Shown here piece after piece: positions 16,603 to 25,375 of a stretch of 40,953 bases of DNA (positions are counted from its first letter, which is position 1; each line of letters opens with the position of its first letter). Position numbers and translations under genes: made by a program. This DNA is from Apilactobacillus xinyiensis (GTDB lineage: Bacteria > Bacillota > Bacilli > Lactobacillales > Lactobacillaceae). The stretch spans positions 1-40,953 of the forward strand of contig NZ_BPLL01000014.1 in NCBI RefSeq assembly GCF_019656235.1, in the 5' to 3' direction. The notes beneath the pieces were generated by a model. That model saw only the letters and a list, made by a program, of their open reading frames with translations. It did no database searches and had not been told where the DNA came from.

Positions 16603-17460
16603 CTATTCTCTATCTGTTAAATTGACGAATAATTTTTGTAAATCAATATTTGAAATAGTAACCGTATCTGGAATTGGTTTATCATTTAAATCACCAAATA
16701 TATAATTTGATTTGATTTTACCTAATGATTCCGAACCAATTATATTTAAGCCCTCAGTATATCGATCAACTTCAGCAGCCGGGCCTGTTACTTCATAAGA
16801 TGATTTTAAAAGACTCTCTGTCGAATCATTAATTAATACTTTACTATCTTTAATCACAATTACATCACTTATAATATTAGCAATTTCTTCAATAATGTGC
16901 GTTGAAATCACAAATGTTCTAGGTCGATCACTATATGTTTGAATCAGTGCATTATAAAAAACATCCCTATTTTTAGCATCCAAACCTAAAATAGGTTCAT
17001 CTAAAAATATATAATCTGCCGGAACACATAGCGCAACAATAGCCTTAACAATTGAATTGTAACCGGTTGATAAATTTCCAAATTTGCTATCTTCATTTAA
17101 TTTAAATTCACTAGATAGCTTTTTACATAAATCATAATCAAATTCTTTATATATATCAGCAATCCAACTAAACATGTCTTTTATTTTAAATCTATCAGGA
17201 TATACATCCACTTCACTAGTTAAATAAATTCTAGAAAGTTGTTCATCATTATCATGAATAGTAATACCATCTAATGTGACAGATCCATGATTGCTAAATT
17301 TTCTATCAGCTATAATATTCATTAATGTACTTTTCCCCGCACCATTACGACCTAGCAATCCATAAATTTTTTCCGGTTCGATATTAAAACTTATATCATC
17401 CAAAACTATATCTTTACGAAATTTTTTTACTAGGTTTTTAATTTCAATACCTTCGATCAT
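16603..17460 (-). CDS. ABC transporter ATP-binding protein (YtrB/BcrA-like)
   Basis: A 285-residue ATPase. Walker A is GRNGAGKST (37-45), the signature is LSTGY (130-134) in place of LSGGQ, Walker B is IFLDEP (151-156), and the switch His lies in ISTHIIEE. The LSTGY variant is common in this exporter group. The C-terminal 70 residues form a small extra domain. Its ATG overlaps the stop of the GntR gene by four bases (ATGA), so the regulator and ATPase are translationally coupled. Confidence 0.93.
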   Translation of the reverse strand: MIEGIEIKNLVKKFRKDIVLDDISFNIEPEKIYGLLGRNGAGKSTLMNIIADRKFSNHGSVTLDGITIHDNDEQLSRIYLTSEVDVYPDRFKIKDMFSWIADIYKEFDYDLCKKLSSEFKLNEDSKFGNLSTGYNSIVKAIVALCVPADYIFLDEPILGLDAKNRDVFYNALIQTYSDRPRTFVISTHIIEEIANIISDVIVIKDSKVLINDSTESLLKSSYEVTGPAAEVDRYTEGLNIIGSESLGKIKSNYIFGDLNDKPIPDTVTISNIDLQKLFVNLTDRE

Positions 17461-17825
17461 GATTCATACCCCCGTTTAATCAAATTAACAATTTGAGTTT
17501 CATCCATGTTCAAATTTTTAGCTTCATATACTAAATTCACAATATAATCATTATAAAAATTATCTTGTCTATTTTTGATTATTTTACTTTGAGCACCTAC
17601 GCTCACAAAAGTTCCTCTTCCACGTCTTTTTTCTAGTAAATGATTATCAACTAATATATTCATACCCTTTAAAACTGTTGCTGGATTAATTTGAAAATTT
17701 TTAGATATTTCAGTAGTAGATGGAATTTGGCTACCTTCTTTAAAGGTTCCTGTAAAAATAGCATCTTCAATTTGCTCCGCTACTTGTAAAAAAATAGGCT
17801 TTGCACTATTGAAATTAAACTTCAT
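17457..17825 (-). CDS. GntR-family regulator, YtrA subfamily
   Basis: A 122-residue repressor with a GntR winged helix (about 10-75, IFLQVAEQIEDAIFTGTFKEG, then IPSTTEISKNFQINPATVLKGMN) and only a short C-terminal helical tail of about 45 residues. That short tail defines the YtrA subfamily, whose members regulate adjacent ABC transporters. An inverted repeat at 17865-17886 covers its -10 box and start site, so autorepression is likely. GAGGTGA precedes the ATG. The inducing signal is not visible; YtrA of B. subtilis responds to some lipid II-binding antibiotics. Confidence 0.93.
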   Translation of the reverse strand: MKFNFNSAKPIFLQVAEQIEDAIFTGTFKEGSQIPSTTEISKNFQINPATVLKGMNILVDNHLLEKRRGRGTFVSVGAQSKIIKNRQDNFYNDYIVNLVYEAKNLNMDETQIVNLIKRGYES

Positions 17826-17864
17826 TAATTTTTCACCTCAATCTATTTAAAAAGATTACTTTAG

Positions 17865-17913
17865 GTTTGTTACTGTTGTAACTAACTATATATTCAAAAC
17901 GCTAATCTGTCAA
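17865..17913 (-). promoter_or_regulatory. Promoter and operator of the GntR-ABC operon
   Basis: On the minus strand, TTGACA (17908-17913), exactly 17 bases, and TATAGT (17885-17890) form a near-perfect SigA promoter. An inverted repeat, GTTTGTTAC-tgtt-GTAACTAAC (17865-17886, 8 of 9 pairs), overlaps the -10 and the start site, the expected place for the GntR repressor to block transcription. Confidence 0.75.
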
Positions 17914-17926
17914 TAATTACATAAAA

Positions 17927-17954
17927 AAAGAGTTGAATTTTAATTCAACTCTTT
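17927..17954 (-). terminator. Terminator after metQ
   Basis: AAAGAGTTGAATT and its exact complement form a stem with almost no loop; on the minus strand it follows the metQ stop and runs into seven T residues. Confidence 0.85.
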
Positions 17955-17955
17955 A

Positions 17956-18783
17956 TTATTTAACATTTCCCGCGGGTAAAACTGCACCATGATACTTATC
18001 TTTAATCCATTGTTGAGTTTCTTTAGATTGTAAAGCTTTCATCAATAGTTTTATTGCGCGACTATGTTGATTATCTTTCCTGGCTACCAAAATATTATTA
18101 TAAGGGGAATTAGATGAAGCTTTTTGTAAAGCAATTGCATCCTTATCAGGATTTAACCCACTTTGCACAGCATAATTAGAATTAATAGCTACTGCATCGC
18201 CTTCATTATGTTGATAAATCATAGGCATCAGCTTAGCTTCATACCCTGTTTTAAATTTTAAATGTTTGGGATTCCAAGCTATATCAGAAAAATTAGCCTG
18301 TTCAATTTTTACTCCCTTTTTGATTCTAATTAAACCATTTTGTTGAAATAATTGAATGATTCTACCATAGTCAGGAGCATTACTACTAACTAAAATGGTT
18401 GCACCGTTTTTTAAATCACTTAATTTTTTAACTTTTTTAGAATATATTCCCATTGGTTCCAAATGCACTGGTCCAATATCCACTAAGTTGCCATTATATT
18501 CCTTATTCCATGTATCTAAAAAAGGAACCGTTTGAAAATAATTAGCATCTGTTTGTTTCCCTACTAACGCCCTATTAGGTAAAACATAATCTTGGAAAGT
18601 TTTAATGTCTAATTTGATACCCTCTTTTTTTAATTGTGGAGCCACATGTCTCAAAATTTCAGCATGTGGAATATTTGAAGCTCCAACTATTAATGTATTC
18701 TTCGATTCATAAGTTCCTGGACCAATTGAAATTAAACCAATAAGGGCCAAAAATAGACAAATAATGACGGTTATTTTTTTCAT
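17956..18783 (-). CDS. metQ: Methionine ABC transporter substrate-binding protein MetQ (NlpA family)
   Basis: A 275-residue binding protein. The family pattern is clear: IVGASNIPHAEILRHVAPQL, then NYFQTVPFLDTWN, IGPVHLEPMGIYSKK and AVAINSNYAVQSGLNP. It captures methionine (or a derivative) outside the membrane for MetNI. The N-terminal hydrophobic segment (4-20) has no lipobox: the only Cys is residue 9, inside the hydrophobic core. It is therefore either anchored by an uncleaved helix or released, unlike most MetQ lipoproteins. It is the last gene of the metNIQ operon, 21 bases after metI, with GGGAGGAG before the ATG. Confidence 0.94.
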   Translation of the reverse strand: MKKITVIICLFLALIGLISIGPGTYESKNTLIVGASNIPHAEILRHVAPQLKKEGIKLDIKTFQDYVLPNRALVGKQTDANYFQTVPFLDTWNKEYNGNLVDIGPVHLEPMGIYSKKVKKLSDLKNGATILVSSNAPDYGRIIQLFQQNGLIRIKKGVKIEQANFSDIAWNPKHLKFKTGYEAKLMPMIYQHNEGDAVAINSNYAVQSGLNPDKDAIALQKASSNSPYNNILVARKDNQHSRAIKLLMKALQSKETQQWIKDKYHGAVLPAGNVK

Positions 18784-18804
18784 AATTGTCTTTCTCCTCC
18801 CAAA

Positions 18805-19497
18805 CTATAATGATCGTTTGTCTACGTGTTTAACAAGCAAGTCTCCTAAGAATTGAATTATTAACACAATTAATAAAATAATAACTGTAGCTACTAAAGT
18901 AACGGTATTATTATTAGATTGAAAACCGTCTAAGTATGCTAAATAGCCCAATCCACCAGAACCAATCGCACCAGCCATTGCAGTATATGAAATAAGTGAT
19001 ATAGCTGTAACTGTACCACCAGCAATTAAAGCTGGCATGCTTTCTGGTAATAACACTTTCCAAATTACATCCCAACTAGTACCACCCATAGATTTGACTG
19101 CTTCAATAACCCCAGCATCTATTTCTCTGAAATCGGCTTCTACCATTCTGGCATAAAATGGTGCTGCTGAAATAACTAAAGATGGAATGGCAGCTTTAGG
19201 TCCAATAATTGTTCCAACTAAATCTTGTGTAAAAGGTAATAACAATACAATTAAGATAATAAATGGAATGGAACGAAATACATTAACTAGAAAAGAAACC
19301 AACCAATTAACAAACTTATAACCAATACCTTTTTTATCTCTAGTTTCAAATAAAATTAGTCCTAAAGTAATTCCTACAAAGATAACTATAATCATAGAAA
19401 TTGCCGTCATCCAAATAGTTTCCCATGTTGCTTGTTGCATTGAACTCCAATTTACATTTTTAAATTGAAAATAAGATTGAATTCCTTGACTATTCAT
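18805..19497 (-). CDS. metI: Methionine ABC transporter permease MetI
   Basis: A 230-residue inner-membrane permease with five or six spans and the MetI-type BPD domain. Features seen are TWETIWMTAISMIIVIFVG, NVFRSIPFIILIVLL, and the EAA loop region GVIEAVKSMGGTSWDVIWK that docks on MetN. The next segment, TAMAGAIGSGGLGYLAY, is typical of the family. The start overlaps the metN stop by eight bases, so the two are coupled. Together with MetN and MetQ it imports methionine. Confidence 0.96.
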   Translation of the reverse strand: MNSQGIQSYFQFKNVNWSSMQQATWETIWMTAISMIIVIFVGITLGLILFETRDKKGIGYKFVNWLVSFLVNVFRSIPFIILIVLLLPFTQDLVGTIIGPKAAIPSLVISAAPFYARMVEADFREIDAGVIEAVKSMGGTSWDVIWKVLLPESMPALIAGGTVTAISLISYTAMAGAIGSGGLGYLAYLDGFQSNNNTVTLVATVIILLIVLIIQFLGDLLVKHVDKRSL

Positions 19498-20527
19498 TGT
19501 TGATCACCTCAGTTTCGATTTTTAATGATTTTAGATAATCTATAGCAGATTGCTGTTCTGATATTTTGTCATTTTGCAAGTGCACAATCAACGATCCAAT
19601 TGAACCGCCTTGAATTTGATGAATTGAACCTTCTAAAATACTAATTTCAATTGAAGAAAATTTCCTTAATAGATGAGAAATAATTGGTTTTTGTGCTTTG
19701 TCACCATTAAAAGTTAATTTTACAATTACTCCGTTAGGATAATTATTAACTAAACTTTCGACTGTTGAGTTTAAATCGTCAGAATTAAAACTAGAGTCTT
19801 CATTTACAAAACGTTTAGTAATTGCTGCTTGAGGACTATTAAAAATATTTACTACGCTATTTTGTTCAACCACTTGACCTTTTTCCATAACCGCAACTTG
19901 TTCAGCAACTTTTCTAATTGCATGCATTTCATGAGTTATAAGCACAATAGTTAAATTGAGTTTTTGGTTAATATCTAATAGTAAATCTAAAATTTCGTCA
20001 GTTGTTTGTGGATCCAAAGCACTTGTAGCTTCGTCAGAAATTAATATTTCAGGATCATTAGCTAAAGCTCTAGCAATCCCTACTCTTTGCTTTTGTCCAC
20101 CAGATAATTCTGATGGGTAATCATTTTCACGACCTTCTAATCCAACTAGTTTTACTAAATTTAAAGCCTTTTGATGACGATCTTCTTTTTTTACTCCAGC
20201 AATTTCTAATGGTAATTCTACATTTTGAACAATAGTTCTAGACCACAGTAAATTAAAATGTTGAAAAATCATTCCAATTTTTTTCCGTTCTTCTCTTAAA
20301 TCTCGATTACTTTGTTTTAAAATATTCTTACCATTAATTAAAATTTCACCACTTGTAGGAGCTTCAATTCCATTTAGCATTCTAACCAAAGTACTTTTAC
20401 CAGCTCCAGAATAACCAATAATTCCAAATATTTGTCCATCTTTAATTTTTAAATTCACATTATTAACAGCTGTCAAATCAGAATTACTTAAACGATATTT
20501 TTTAGAAACATTTTTAAATTCAATCAT
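19490..20527 (-). CDS. metN: Methionine ABC transporter ATP-binding protein MetN
   Basis: A 345-residue ATPase. Walker A is GYSGAGKST, the signature is LSGGQKQR, and Walker B is ILISDEAT followed by the SALDP D-loop. After about residue 240 comes the C-terminal NIL domain (VIVKLTFNG, SSIEISILEGSIHQIQGGSIG) that senses methionine and inhibits transport when the pool is full. The start is the ATG at 20527 (MIEFKNVSKKY); an in-frame GTG at 20539 lies inside the ribosome-binding region. A methionine T-box lies upstream, so expression is tied to uncharged tRNA-Met. Confidence 0.96.
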   Translation of the reverse strand: MIEFKNVSKKYRLSNSDLTAVNNVNLKIKDGQIFGIIGYSGAGKSTLVRMLNGIEAPTSGEILINGKNILKQSNRDLREERKKIGMIFQHFNLLWSRTIVQNVELPLEIAGVKKEDRHQKALNLVKLVGLEGRENDYPSELSGGQKQRVGIARALANDPEILISDEATSALDPQTTDEILDLLLDINQKLNLTIVLITHEMHAIRKVAEQVAVMEKGQVVEQNSVVNIFNSPQAAITKRFVNEDSSFNSDDLNSTVESLVNNYPNGVIVKLTFNGDKAQKPIISHLLRKFSSIEISILEGSIHQIQGGSIGSLIVHLQNDKISEQQSAIDYLKSLKIETEVINNE

Positions 20528-20552
20528 TAAAAATAACACTCCTCTCCTTAAA

Positions 20553-20838
20553 TAAAAAAGCTTTTCATCCCTTACTATAAAAAATTATAGTAAAGGGTGA
20601 AAAGCTTCACGTTACCACCTTTATATTATAGTTATTTCACAATAACTAACTCAACAAGTTAAATCGATTATTTAACTTTAGCAATGTAATGTATGCCAAA
20701 CATTATAAACTTGTAATTAAACTCATTTATAAACCTTTTAATAGGACCATATTCAGTAGAACTGCATATCCCTTTTTCACCAAATTAGGGCTCTCTAACA
20801 TATTCAGCTGTTACTTACTCATCCTATAATCAATTTTT
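20553..20838 (-). promoter_or_regulatory. T-box riboswitch, methionine specifier, upstream of metNIQ
   Basis: The 349-base gap before metN holds a full T-box leader on the minus strand. Stem I closes with ATAGGA/TCCTAT, and its 3' side carries the specifier loop GAATATGGTCC with ATG (20748-20750) as codon. The antiterminator is AAAGG, bulge TGGTAAC (20611-20617), GTGAA, loop, TTCAC, CCTTT; the TGGT part pairs with the ACCA end of uncharged tRNA. The competing terminator, a long stem from AAGCTTTTCA to TGAAAAGCTT with a T-run, spans 20553-20607. Uncharged tRNA-Met should therefore switch the operon on. The bulge differs from the usual TGGNACC by one base. Confidence 0.9.
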
Positions 20839-20843
20839 AATAA

Positions 20844-20872
20844 AGTATATACATACTCATATAAAAAGTCAA
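20844..20872 (-). promoter_or_regulatory. Promoter of the metNIQ T-box transcript
   Basis: TTGACT (20867-20872), 17 bases and TATACT (20844-20849) on the minus strand. Transcription would begin near 20837, just before the first T-box stem. The -35 lies within a few bases of the end of the rodA gene, whose transcripts run into this region on the same strand. Confidence 0.75.
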
Positions 20873-20876
20873 TTAA

Positions 20877-22079
20877 TTAAATAAAATCTTTTTGTCCACT
20901 AAACATATAGCCACGGTTATGATATTGCATCGACATAATTAACCCAATTCCTATCATATTACCAATTAGGGCCGAACCACCTTGACTAACAAATGGCAAT
21001 GGAATTCCAGTTAAAGGTAATAATCCAATACTCATTCCAATATTTTCAAAAACATGGAATAAAATCATCATAATAATTCCTGTAGATATATAAGCATAGT
21101 AAACGTTCTTAGTTTGAAAAGTTACCTTAATCATTTGATATATCAATAAAAAGTACAATAGGATTAATAACAAGCCACCAATAAATCCAAAGTTTTCACC
21201 TACTACTGAGAAAATCATATCTGACTCTCTGACTGGAACATACACGTGAGAAACATTAAAACCAGTTCCGTGAATACCACCAGATCCAATAGCTTTAATA
21301 CTCTGCCATAATTGATAACCAGAACTACTTAAATTACTGGCGGGGTTCAACCAATCGTCAACACGATTAAATTGATATTCTTGAAATCCTAACGATTCCA
21401 ATAATTTTCTACCACCAGGAATAATAACCAACGCTAAAGCCGTACCACCTAAAGTAGCAGCTGCTGTAAAAGCTGGCACAATAATTTTCCATGTAACCCC
21501 AGATATTATGACCATACCACTCAAAATTGCCAAGAAAACTAACATTGTTCCAAAATCATTTTCTAGTTTTAACAATACACAAATAGGTAAAGTCCATAAA
21601 ACCATTTTACCAATTAAGATAAAATCATTTTTAACACTGTGATAGCCAAAAGCATTATTATGTTCAACAATAACTCTAGATAGCATTACCACAAAGGCGG
21701 GTTTCATAACTTCTGCTGGCTGAAAGGTTAAAGGTCCTATTTTAAACCAACTTTTAGCTCCAGTTTGAACGTAAAAGTAACGGCTATAAAAAATTAATAA
21801 AGCTCCCAGTAATAACAGTGCTCCCCAATAAATAATTGGTGCTACTTTCCACAATTGTTCTGAGTCAAATTGCATCATAATAATAACAATTCCAACTCCA
21901 ATAGCATACCAGATAACCTGCATAATTAATTGTTTAACTATATTATTAGAACTAGAATCATGTGACATTGCAATAAAAATAGAACCTAGTCCCACTAAAG
22001 CTAACATTAAAACACAGAATATTATTCCCCAATCAATGCGGTTGTCTTCTTCATTTGATTTTTGATTTTTTGTAACCAA
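20877..22079 (-). CDS. rodA: SEDS-family peptidoglycan polymerase, RodA type
   Basis: A 400-residue polytopic membrane protein with about ten spans. SEDS motifs are seen: WFKIGPLTFQPAEVMKP, LLKLENDFGTMLVFL, and the C-terminal GLLPLTGIPLPFVSQGGSAL. It polymerises lipid II glycan strands with a class B PBP. Placement in the mreB-yidD-DUF2969 cluster argues for elongation (RodA), not division (FtsW), though the families are close. The start is TTG, with AAGGGGACG upstream. No terminator is obvious right after it, so some read-through into the met leader is possible. Confidence 0.92.
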   Translation of the reverse strand: MVTKNQKSNEEDNRIDWGIIFCVLMLALVGLGSIFIAMSHDSSSNNIVKQLIMQVIWYAIGVGIVIIMMQFDSEQLWKVAPIIYWGALLLLGALLIFYSRYFYVQTGAKSWFKIGPLTFQPAEVMKPAFVVMLSRVIVEHNNAFGYHSVKNDFILIGKMVLWTLPICVLLKLENDFGTMLVFLAILSGMVIISGVTWKIIVPAFTAAATLGGTALALVIIPGGRKLLESLGFQEYQFNRVDDWLNPASNLSSSGYQLWQSIKAIGSGGIHGTGFNVSHVYVPVRESDMIFSVVGENFGFIGGLLLILLYFLLIYQMIKVTFQTKNVYYAYISTGIIMMILFHVFENIGMSIGLLPLTGIPLPFVSQGGSALIGNMIGIGLIMSMQYHNRGYMFSGQKDFI

Positions 22080-22123
22080 TTGAAACGTCCCCTTTTACAT
22101 CATAATGACTTCAAAAGGCATCA

Positions 22124-22348
22124 TTAATTTTTGTGTAAATGATATTCGCTTAGAAGAACTTCAATTCCTTCATCCGCATTTTTCACACGAAAAACGTCAT
22201 TATTTGAAGATGTTACTTCATATTTGTTATTTTCAATTTCACGAATTTTACCGATGCTTTCATTTCCTACTTTAAGAACATCATAAACATCACCGTTTAA
22301 TTTTTCAGTTTCTAACTGAACTTGAATATTTTTTTTACTTTTTGACAT
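22124..22348 (-). CDS. DUF2969 family protein
   Basis: A 74-residue soluble protein with the DUF2969 pattern (VQLETEKLNGDVYDVLKVG, then IGKIREIENNKYEVT and FRVKNADEGIEVLLSEYHLH). It probably folds as a small alpha/beta protein; the function is unknown. The start is placed at MSKSKKN (22348), five bases after GGAGG; an upstream in-frame start at 22360 would overlap that site. The family occurs in Lactobacillaceae between yidD/mreB and rodA, as here, which hints at a link to the elongation machinery. Confidence 0.88.
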   Translation of the reverse strand: MSKSKKNIQVQLETEKLNGDVYDVLKVGNESIGKIREIENNKYEVTSSNNDVFRVKNADEGIEVLLSEYHLHKN

Positions 22349-22386
22349 GCTTACCTCCAAAATAAAAATAGTCGACTTAATATCGG

Positions 22387-22662
22387 CTACTTTAAGTTAA
22401 TTGAGCGACGATATTGTTCTCTTGCTCGCTTATTTCTATAGATTGAAAATTTATCGGGTACCGGATCATAACCACCGTGAATAAACGGATTACATCTGAT
22501 GATTCTAGCTATTCCCATTATTAAACCTAATAAAACCCCGTGTTTACGTAATGCAACTATCATATAGGTAGAACATGATGGATAGTACTTACAAGTGGGT
22601 GGAAATAGTGGTGAGATAAATTTTTTATAAAAATTAACTAGTAAGATTAATATAGTTTTCAT
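22387..22662 (-). CDS. yidD: Membrane protein insertion efficiency factor YidD
   Basis: A 91-residue protein with an amphipathic N-terminal helix and the family core [19 protein letters not shown], followed by [19 protein letters not shown]. The three cysteines of the C-x(5)-C...RCNP pattern are present. YidD aids YidC-dependent membrane insertion. Its ATG overlaps the mreB stop (ATGA), so the genes are translationally coupled. Confidence 0.95.
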   Translation of the reverse strand: MKTILILLVNFYKKFISPLFPPTCKYYPSCSTYMIVALRKHGVLLGLIMGIARIIRCNPFIHGGYDPVPDKFSIYRNKRAREQYRRSINLK

Positions 22663-23684
22663 TGATCTTCGCTGGCATTGATTAACTTGTTTTCCTTACC
22701 ATCTTTACTAATATGTTCTAATAAAGCGCCAGCACCCTTAGCTACATTGTTTAATGGATTTTCTGAAATAACTACTGGAACAGTTAAAACATCAGCAATG
22801 GCCTTGTCAATTCCTTTAAGAAGTGAGCCACCACCAGTTAACATCACGCCACGATCAACAATATCTGAAGCTAATTCTGGTGGAACAACTTCTAATACAT
22901 CTTTAGCAGCTGAAATGATTTGATTAACTGTATCAGAAAGTGCTTCACTAATTTCTTGGCTAGTCAAAGTCAATGACTTAGGCATTCCACTAACTGCATC
23001 ACGACCTCTAACTTCCATAGTTTTAGAGTCAGTTGAATGTGTATCAGCATTGCCAATGGTCATCTTTATTTTTTCAGCAGTATGTTCACCAATGATTAAA
23101 CTATGGTTATTTTTAACGTAATTAACAATATCAAAATTCATTTGATCACCAGCTAAACGAATTGAATTGCTTGCTACGATGTCACCTAAGGATAGTACTG
23201 CAATATCAGATGTTCCACCACCAATATCAATTACCATATTACCTTTTGGTTGAAAAATATCCATACCTGCACCAATAGCAGCTACTTTAGGTTCTTCTTC
23301 TAAGTAAACTTTTCCACCACCGGATTTTTCGGCTGCTTGAATAATTGCTTTTCTTTCTATGTTAGTAATATTAGTTGGTGCACAAATCATAGTCTTTGGT
23401 TTAGACATAAATCCTTTAACATTTAGCTTGTTAATGAAATAAGTTAACATTTTTTCAGTAACGTCAAAGTCAGAAATAACTCCGTCTTTTAATGGGCGAA
23501 TAGCTCTAATGTTACTAGGAGTTCTACCTACCATACGATAAGCTTCTGAACCCACTGCCAAAACTTTATTAGTTTGTACATCAATAGCCACTACTGATGG
23601 TTCATTTAAAACAATTCCTTTACCTGTAACATATATAAGAACATTAGCTGTCCCTAAGTCGATGCCAATATCTTTTGCCATCAT
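22659..23684 (-). CDS. mreB: Rod-shape protein, MreB/Mbl actin homologue
   Basis: A 341-residue actin-fold ATPase. Phosphate 1 is [15 protein letters not shown], phosphate 2 is [17 protein letters not shown], and the adenosine motif is [13 protein letters not shown]. It polymerises under the membrane and guides side-wall synthesis by RodA and PBP2. The MreC and MreD genes are not next to it, so it resembles the Mbl locus of Bacilli; mbl would be an equally good name. Two adjacent ATG codons follow AGGAGG; the second (23681) has the better spacing. murA ends 16 bases upstream. Confidence 0.95.
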   Translation of the reverse strand: MMAKDIGIDLGTANVLIYVTGKGIVLNEPSVVAIDVQTNKVLAVGSEAYRMVGRTPSNIRAIRPLKDGVISDFDVTEKMLTYFINKLNVKGFMSKPKTMICAPTNITNIERKAIIQAAEKSGGGKVYLEEEPKVAAIGAGMDIFQPKGNMVIDIGGGTSDIAVLSLGDIVASNSIRLAGDQMNFDIVNYVKNNHSLIIGEHTAEKIKMTIGNADTHSTDSKTMEVRGRDAVSGMPKSLTLTSQEISEALSDTVNQIISAAKDVLEVVPPELASDIVDRGVMLTGGGSLLKGIDKAIADVLTVPVVISENPLNNVAKGAGALLEHISKDGKENKLINASEDQ

Positions 23685-23699
23685 TGTTCCTCCTGATTA

Positions 23700-25022
23700 T
23701 TATCTTTCATTGTTTATAGTTTGTTCAATTTTATCTAAGTTAATTTTGCTGTTATCTTCAACATTAATACGTCTTACTTTTGCACCTAATTTTCTTAATT
23801 TATTATGAAAATCATAATATCCACGATCTAAGTATTTAAGATTTCTTACTTGTGTAATGCCATCCGCAACTAAACCAGCTAAAACTAAAGCTGCTCCTGC
23901 ACGCAGATCTGTCGCCGCAACTTCTGCTCCACTAAAATCTGTGGGACCTTCTAAGACAGCACTGCGACCATGTATTTTGTATTTTGCATTCATACGACGC
24001 AACTCTTCTAAATGCATAAAACGATTTTCGAATACATTTTCTGTTAGCATGCTAATTCCATTAGCTGCTAATTGCAAAACACTCATTTGTGGTTGCATAT
24101 CTGTTGGAAAACCTGGATATGGTAAGGTTTCAACGTTAGTTGGTTTTAAATTTTCAGGACCTATAACTCTAATCCCTTCAGGTTTAATATCTACCATTGC
24201 ACCCATTTCTTTAAGCTTAGCAATTAAAGGCAAATTATAAGCGGCATCAGCAGCTTTAACTAAAACATCTCCATTAGTCAAAGCTGCAGCTACCATAAAT
24301 GTACCTGCTTCAATTCGATCTTGTAAAACATTATGTTCAGTTCCACTTAAACTAGTTACACCCTTAATGGATAAAGTATTAGTACCAGCACCAGTAATAT
24401 TAGCACCCATTGCATTTAGAAAATCAGCTAAATCTACAATTTCTGGTTCCATTGCAACGTTTCTAACCGTAGTAACACCTTTAGCTAGAGTGGCTGCCAT
24501 CATAATATTTTGAGTAGCTCCTACACTTGGAAAATCTAAGTAGATGTTGCTACCCTTTAAACCATCATCAGCAAAAGCCTCTACATAACCATCATGTTGT
24601 TCAATTGTTGCACCCATTGCTTCAAATCCCTTAAGATGTAAGTCAATCGGTCTAGAGCCAATTGCACATCCACCAGGTAAAGCAATTTTTGCATGACCCA
24701 TTCTAGCCAATAGCGGACCCATTACAACAATTGAAGCACGCATTTTAGCGACATATTCAAAAGGAGCTTCCGTTGAGATATTGTTTGAAGCATTCAAAGT
24801 CATTGAATTATTATCAACATCAAAATCGACATCAATATTTAAAAACTTCAGTACCAAGCGCATAGTATAAACATCAGATAGTCGCGGTACATTATTCAAA
24901 TGCACTAAATTATCTTCAGCAAGTATTGATGCAGCCATTATTGGTAAAACCGCATTTTTAGAACCTTCAATGTTTACACTTCCGTGCAGGCGATTACCGC
25001 CCTCAACAATTATCTTTTCCAA
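23700..25022 (-). CDS. murA: UDP-N-acetylglucosamine 1-carboxyvinyltransferase
   Basis: A 440-residue EPSP-synthase-fold enzyme that transfers enolpyruvate from PEP to UDP-GlcNAc, the first committed step of peptidoglycan synthesis. The N-terminal [15 protein letters not shown] is the substrate loop. Cys119, in [14 protein letters not shown], is the PEP-reactive residue that fosfomycin targets, so the site is of the sensitive kind. Firmicutes often carry two copies; the locus behind the ATP synthase operon and before mreB is the usual one in lactobacilli. The ATG is preceded by GGAGG. Confidence 0.97.
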   Translation of the reverse strand: MEKIIVEGGNRLHGSVNIEGSKNAVLPIMAASILAEDNLVHLNNVPRLSDVYTMRLVLKFLNIDVDFDVDNNSMTLNASNNISTEAPFEYVAKMRASIVVMGPLLARMGHAKIALPGGCAIGSRPIDLHLKGFEAMGATIEQHDGYVEAFADDGLKGSNIYLDFPSVGATQNIMMAATLAKGVTTVRNVAMEPEIVDLADFLNAMGANITGAGTNTLSIKGVTSLSGTEHNVLQDRIEAGTFMVAAALTNGDVLVKAADAAYNLPLIAKLKEMGAMVDIKPEGIRVIGPENLKPTNVETLPYPGFPTDMQPQMSVLQLAANGISMLTENVFENRFMHLEELRRMNAKYKIHGRSAVLEGPTDFSGAEVAATDLRAGAALVLAGLVADGITQVRNLKYLDRGYYDFHNKLRKLGAKVRRINVEDNSKINLDKIEQTINNER

Positions 25023-25049
25023 TGGTAGACCTCCTATAATAAATACACC

Positions 25050-25277
25050 TCAAAATTGACTAAATAAATCGTGAATCTCATAAAGTAAAGTTATAAAAAG
25101 AGAAGCACATAAGTAACCTAAAGCTACTGATAAAACAACAACTAATGTTTGAAATTGTTGTTTATGCATTCTTAAAAATCTTTCTAAGTGCAAATCTACA
25201 ATACACCAAAACGAAATAAAGATAAAAAATAAATAACATACAATATTCAAGATTATTTTTAAGTTAGAATAAAGCAT
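25050..25277 (-). CDS. ywzB: DUF1146 family membrane protein (YwzB-like)
   Basis: A 75-residue protein with two membrane spans (about 7-25 and 43-66) joined by a charged loop containing DLHLERFLRMHKQQ. Length, topology and place between atpC and murA match DUF1146/YwzB; its function is unknown. It heads the wall-cluster transcript: an extended -10 (TGTTATAGT, -10 at 25301-25306) lies just upstream, after the atp terminator. AGAGGT precedes the ATG. Confidence 0.9.
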   Translation of the reverse strand: MLYSNLKIILNIVCYLFFIFISFWCIVDLHLERFLRMHKQQFQTLVVVLSVALGYLCASLFITLLYEIHDLFSQF

Positions 25278-25300
25278 AAAATACCTCTTTAATAACCTAT

Positions 25301-25309
25301 ACTATAACA
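25301..25309 (-). promoter_or_regulatory. Promoter of the DUF1146-murA-mreB-rodA cluster
   Basis: On the minus strand TGTTATAGT is an extended -10. It is placed between the atpC terminator and the DUF1146 start; the -35 is weak. Confidence 0.55.
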
Positions 25310-25341
25310 CAAAATGGCCTTTTTGTCTGTTATGTAAAATG

Positions 25342-25375
25342 AAAAAACTTCCGTAACAAATACGGAAGCTTTTTA
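25342..25375 (-). terminator. Terminator of the ATP synthase operon
   Basis: CTTCCGTA and TACGGAAG pair around the loop ACAAA, with flanking A and T runs giving an extended stem. It lies directly after the atpC stop. Confidence 0.88.

Noticed and set aside
20528-20876. The 349-base gap before metN as a SAM riboswitch
   Set aside because: The T-box core, ATG specifier and antiterminator explain the structure; no SAM-I type four-way junction was seen.
23857-24240. 127-codon plus-strand ORF opposite murA
   Set aside because: It is antisense to a highly conserved gene; the Lys/Ala/Ser-rich product looks like codon shadow and no promoter or ribosome site is seen.
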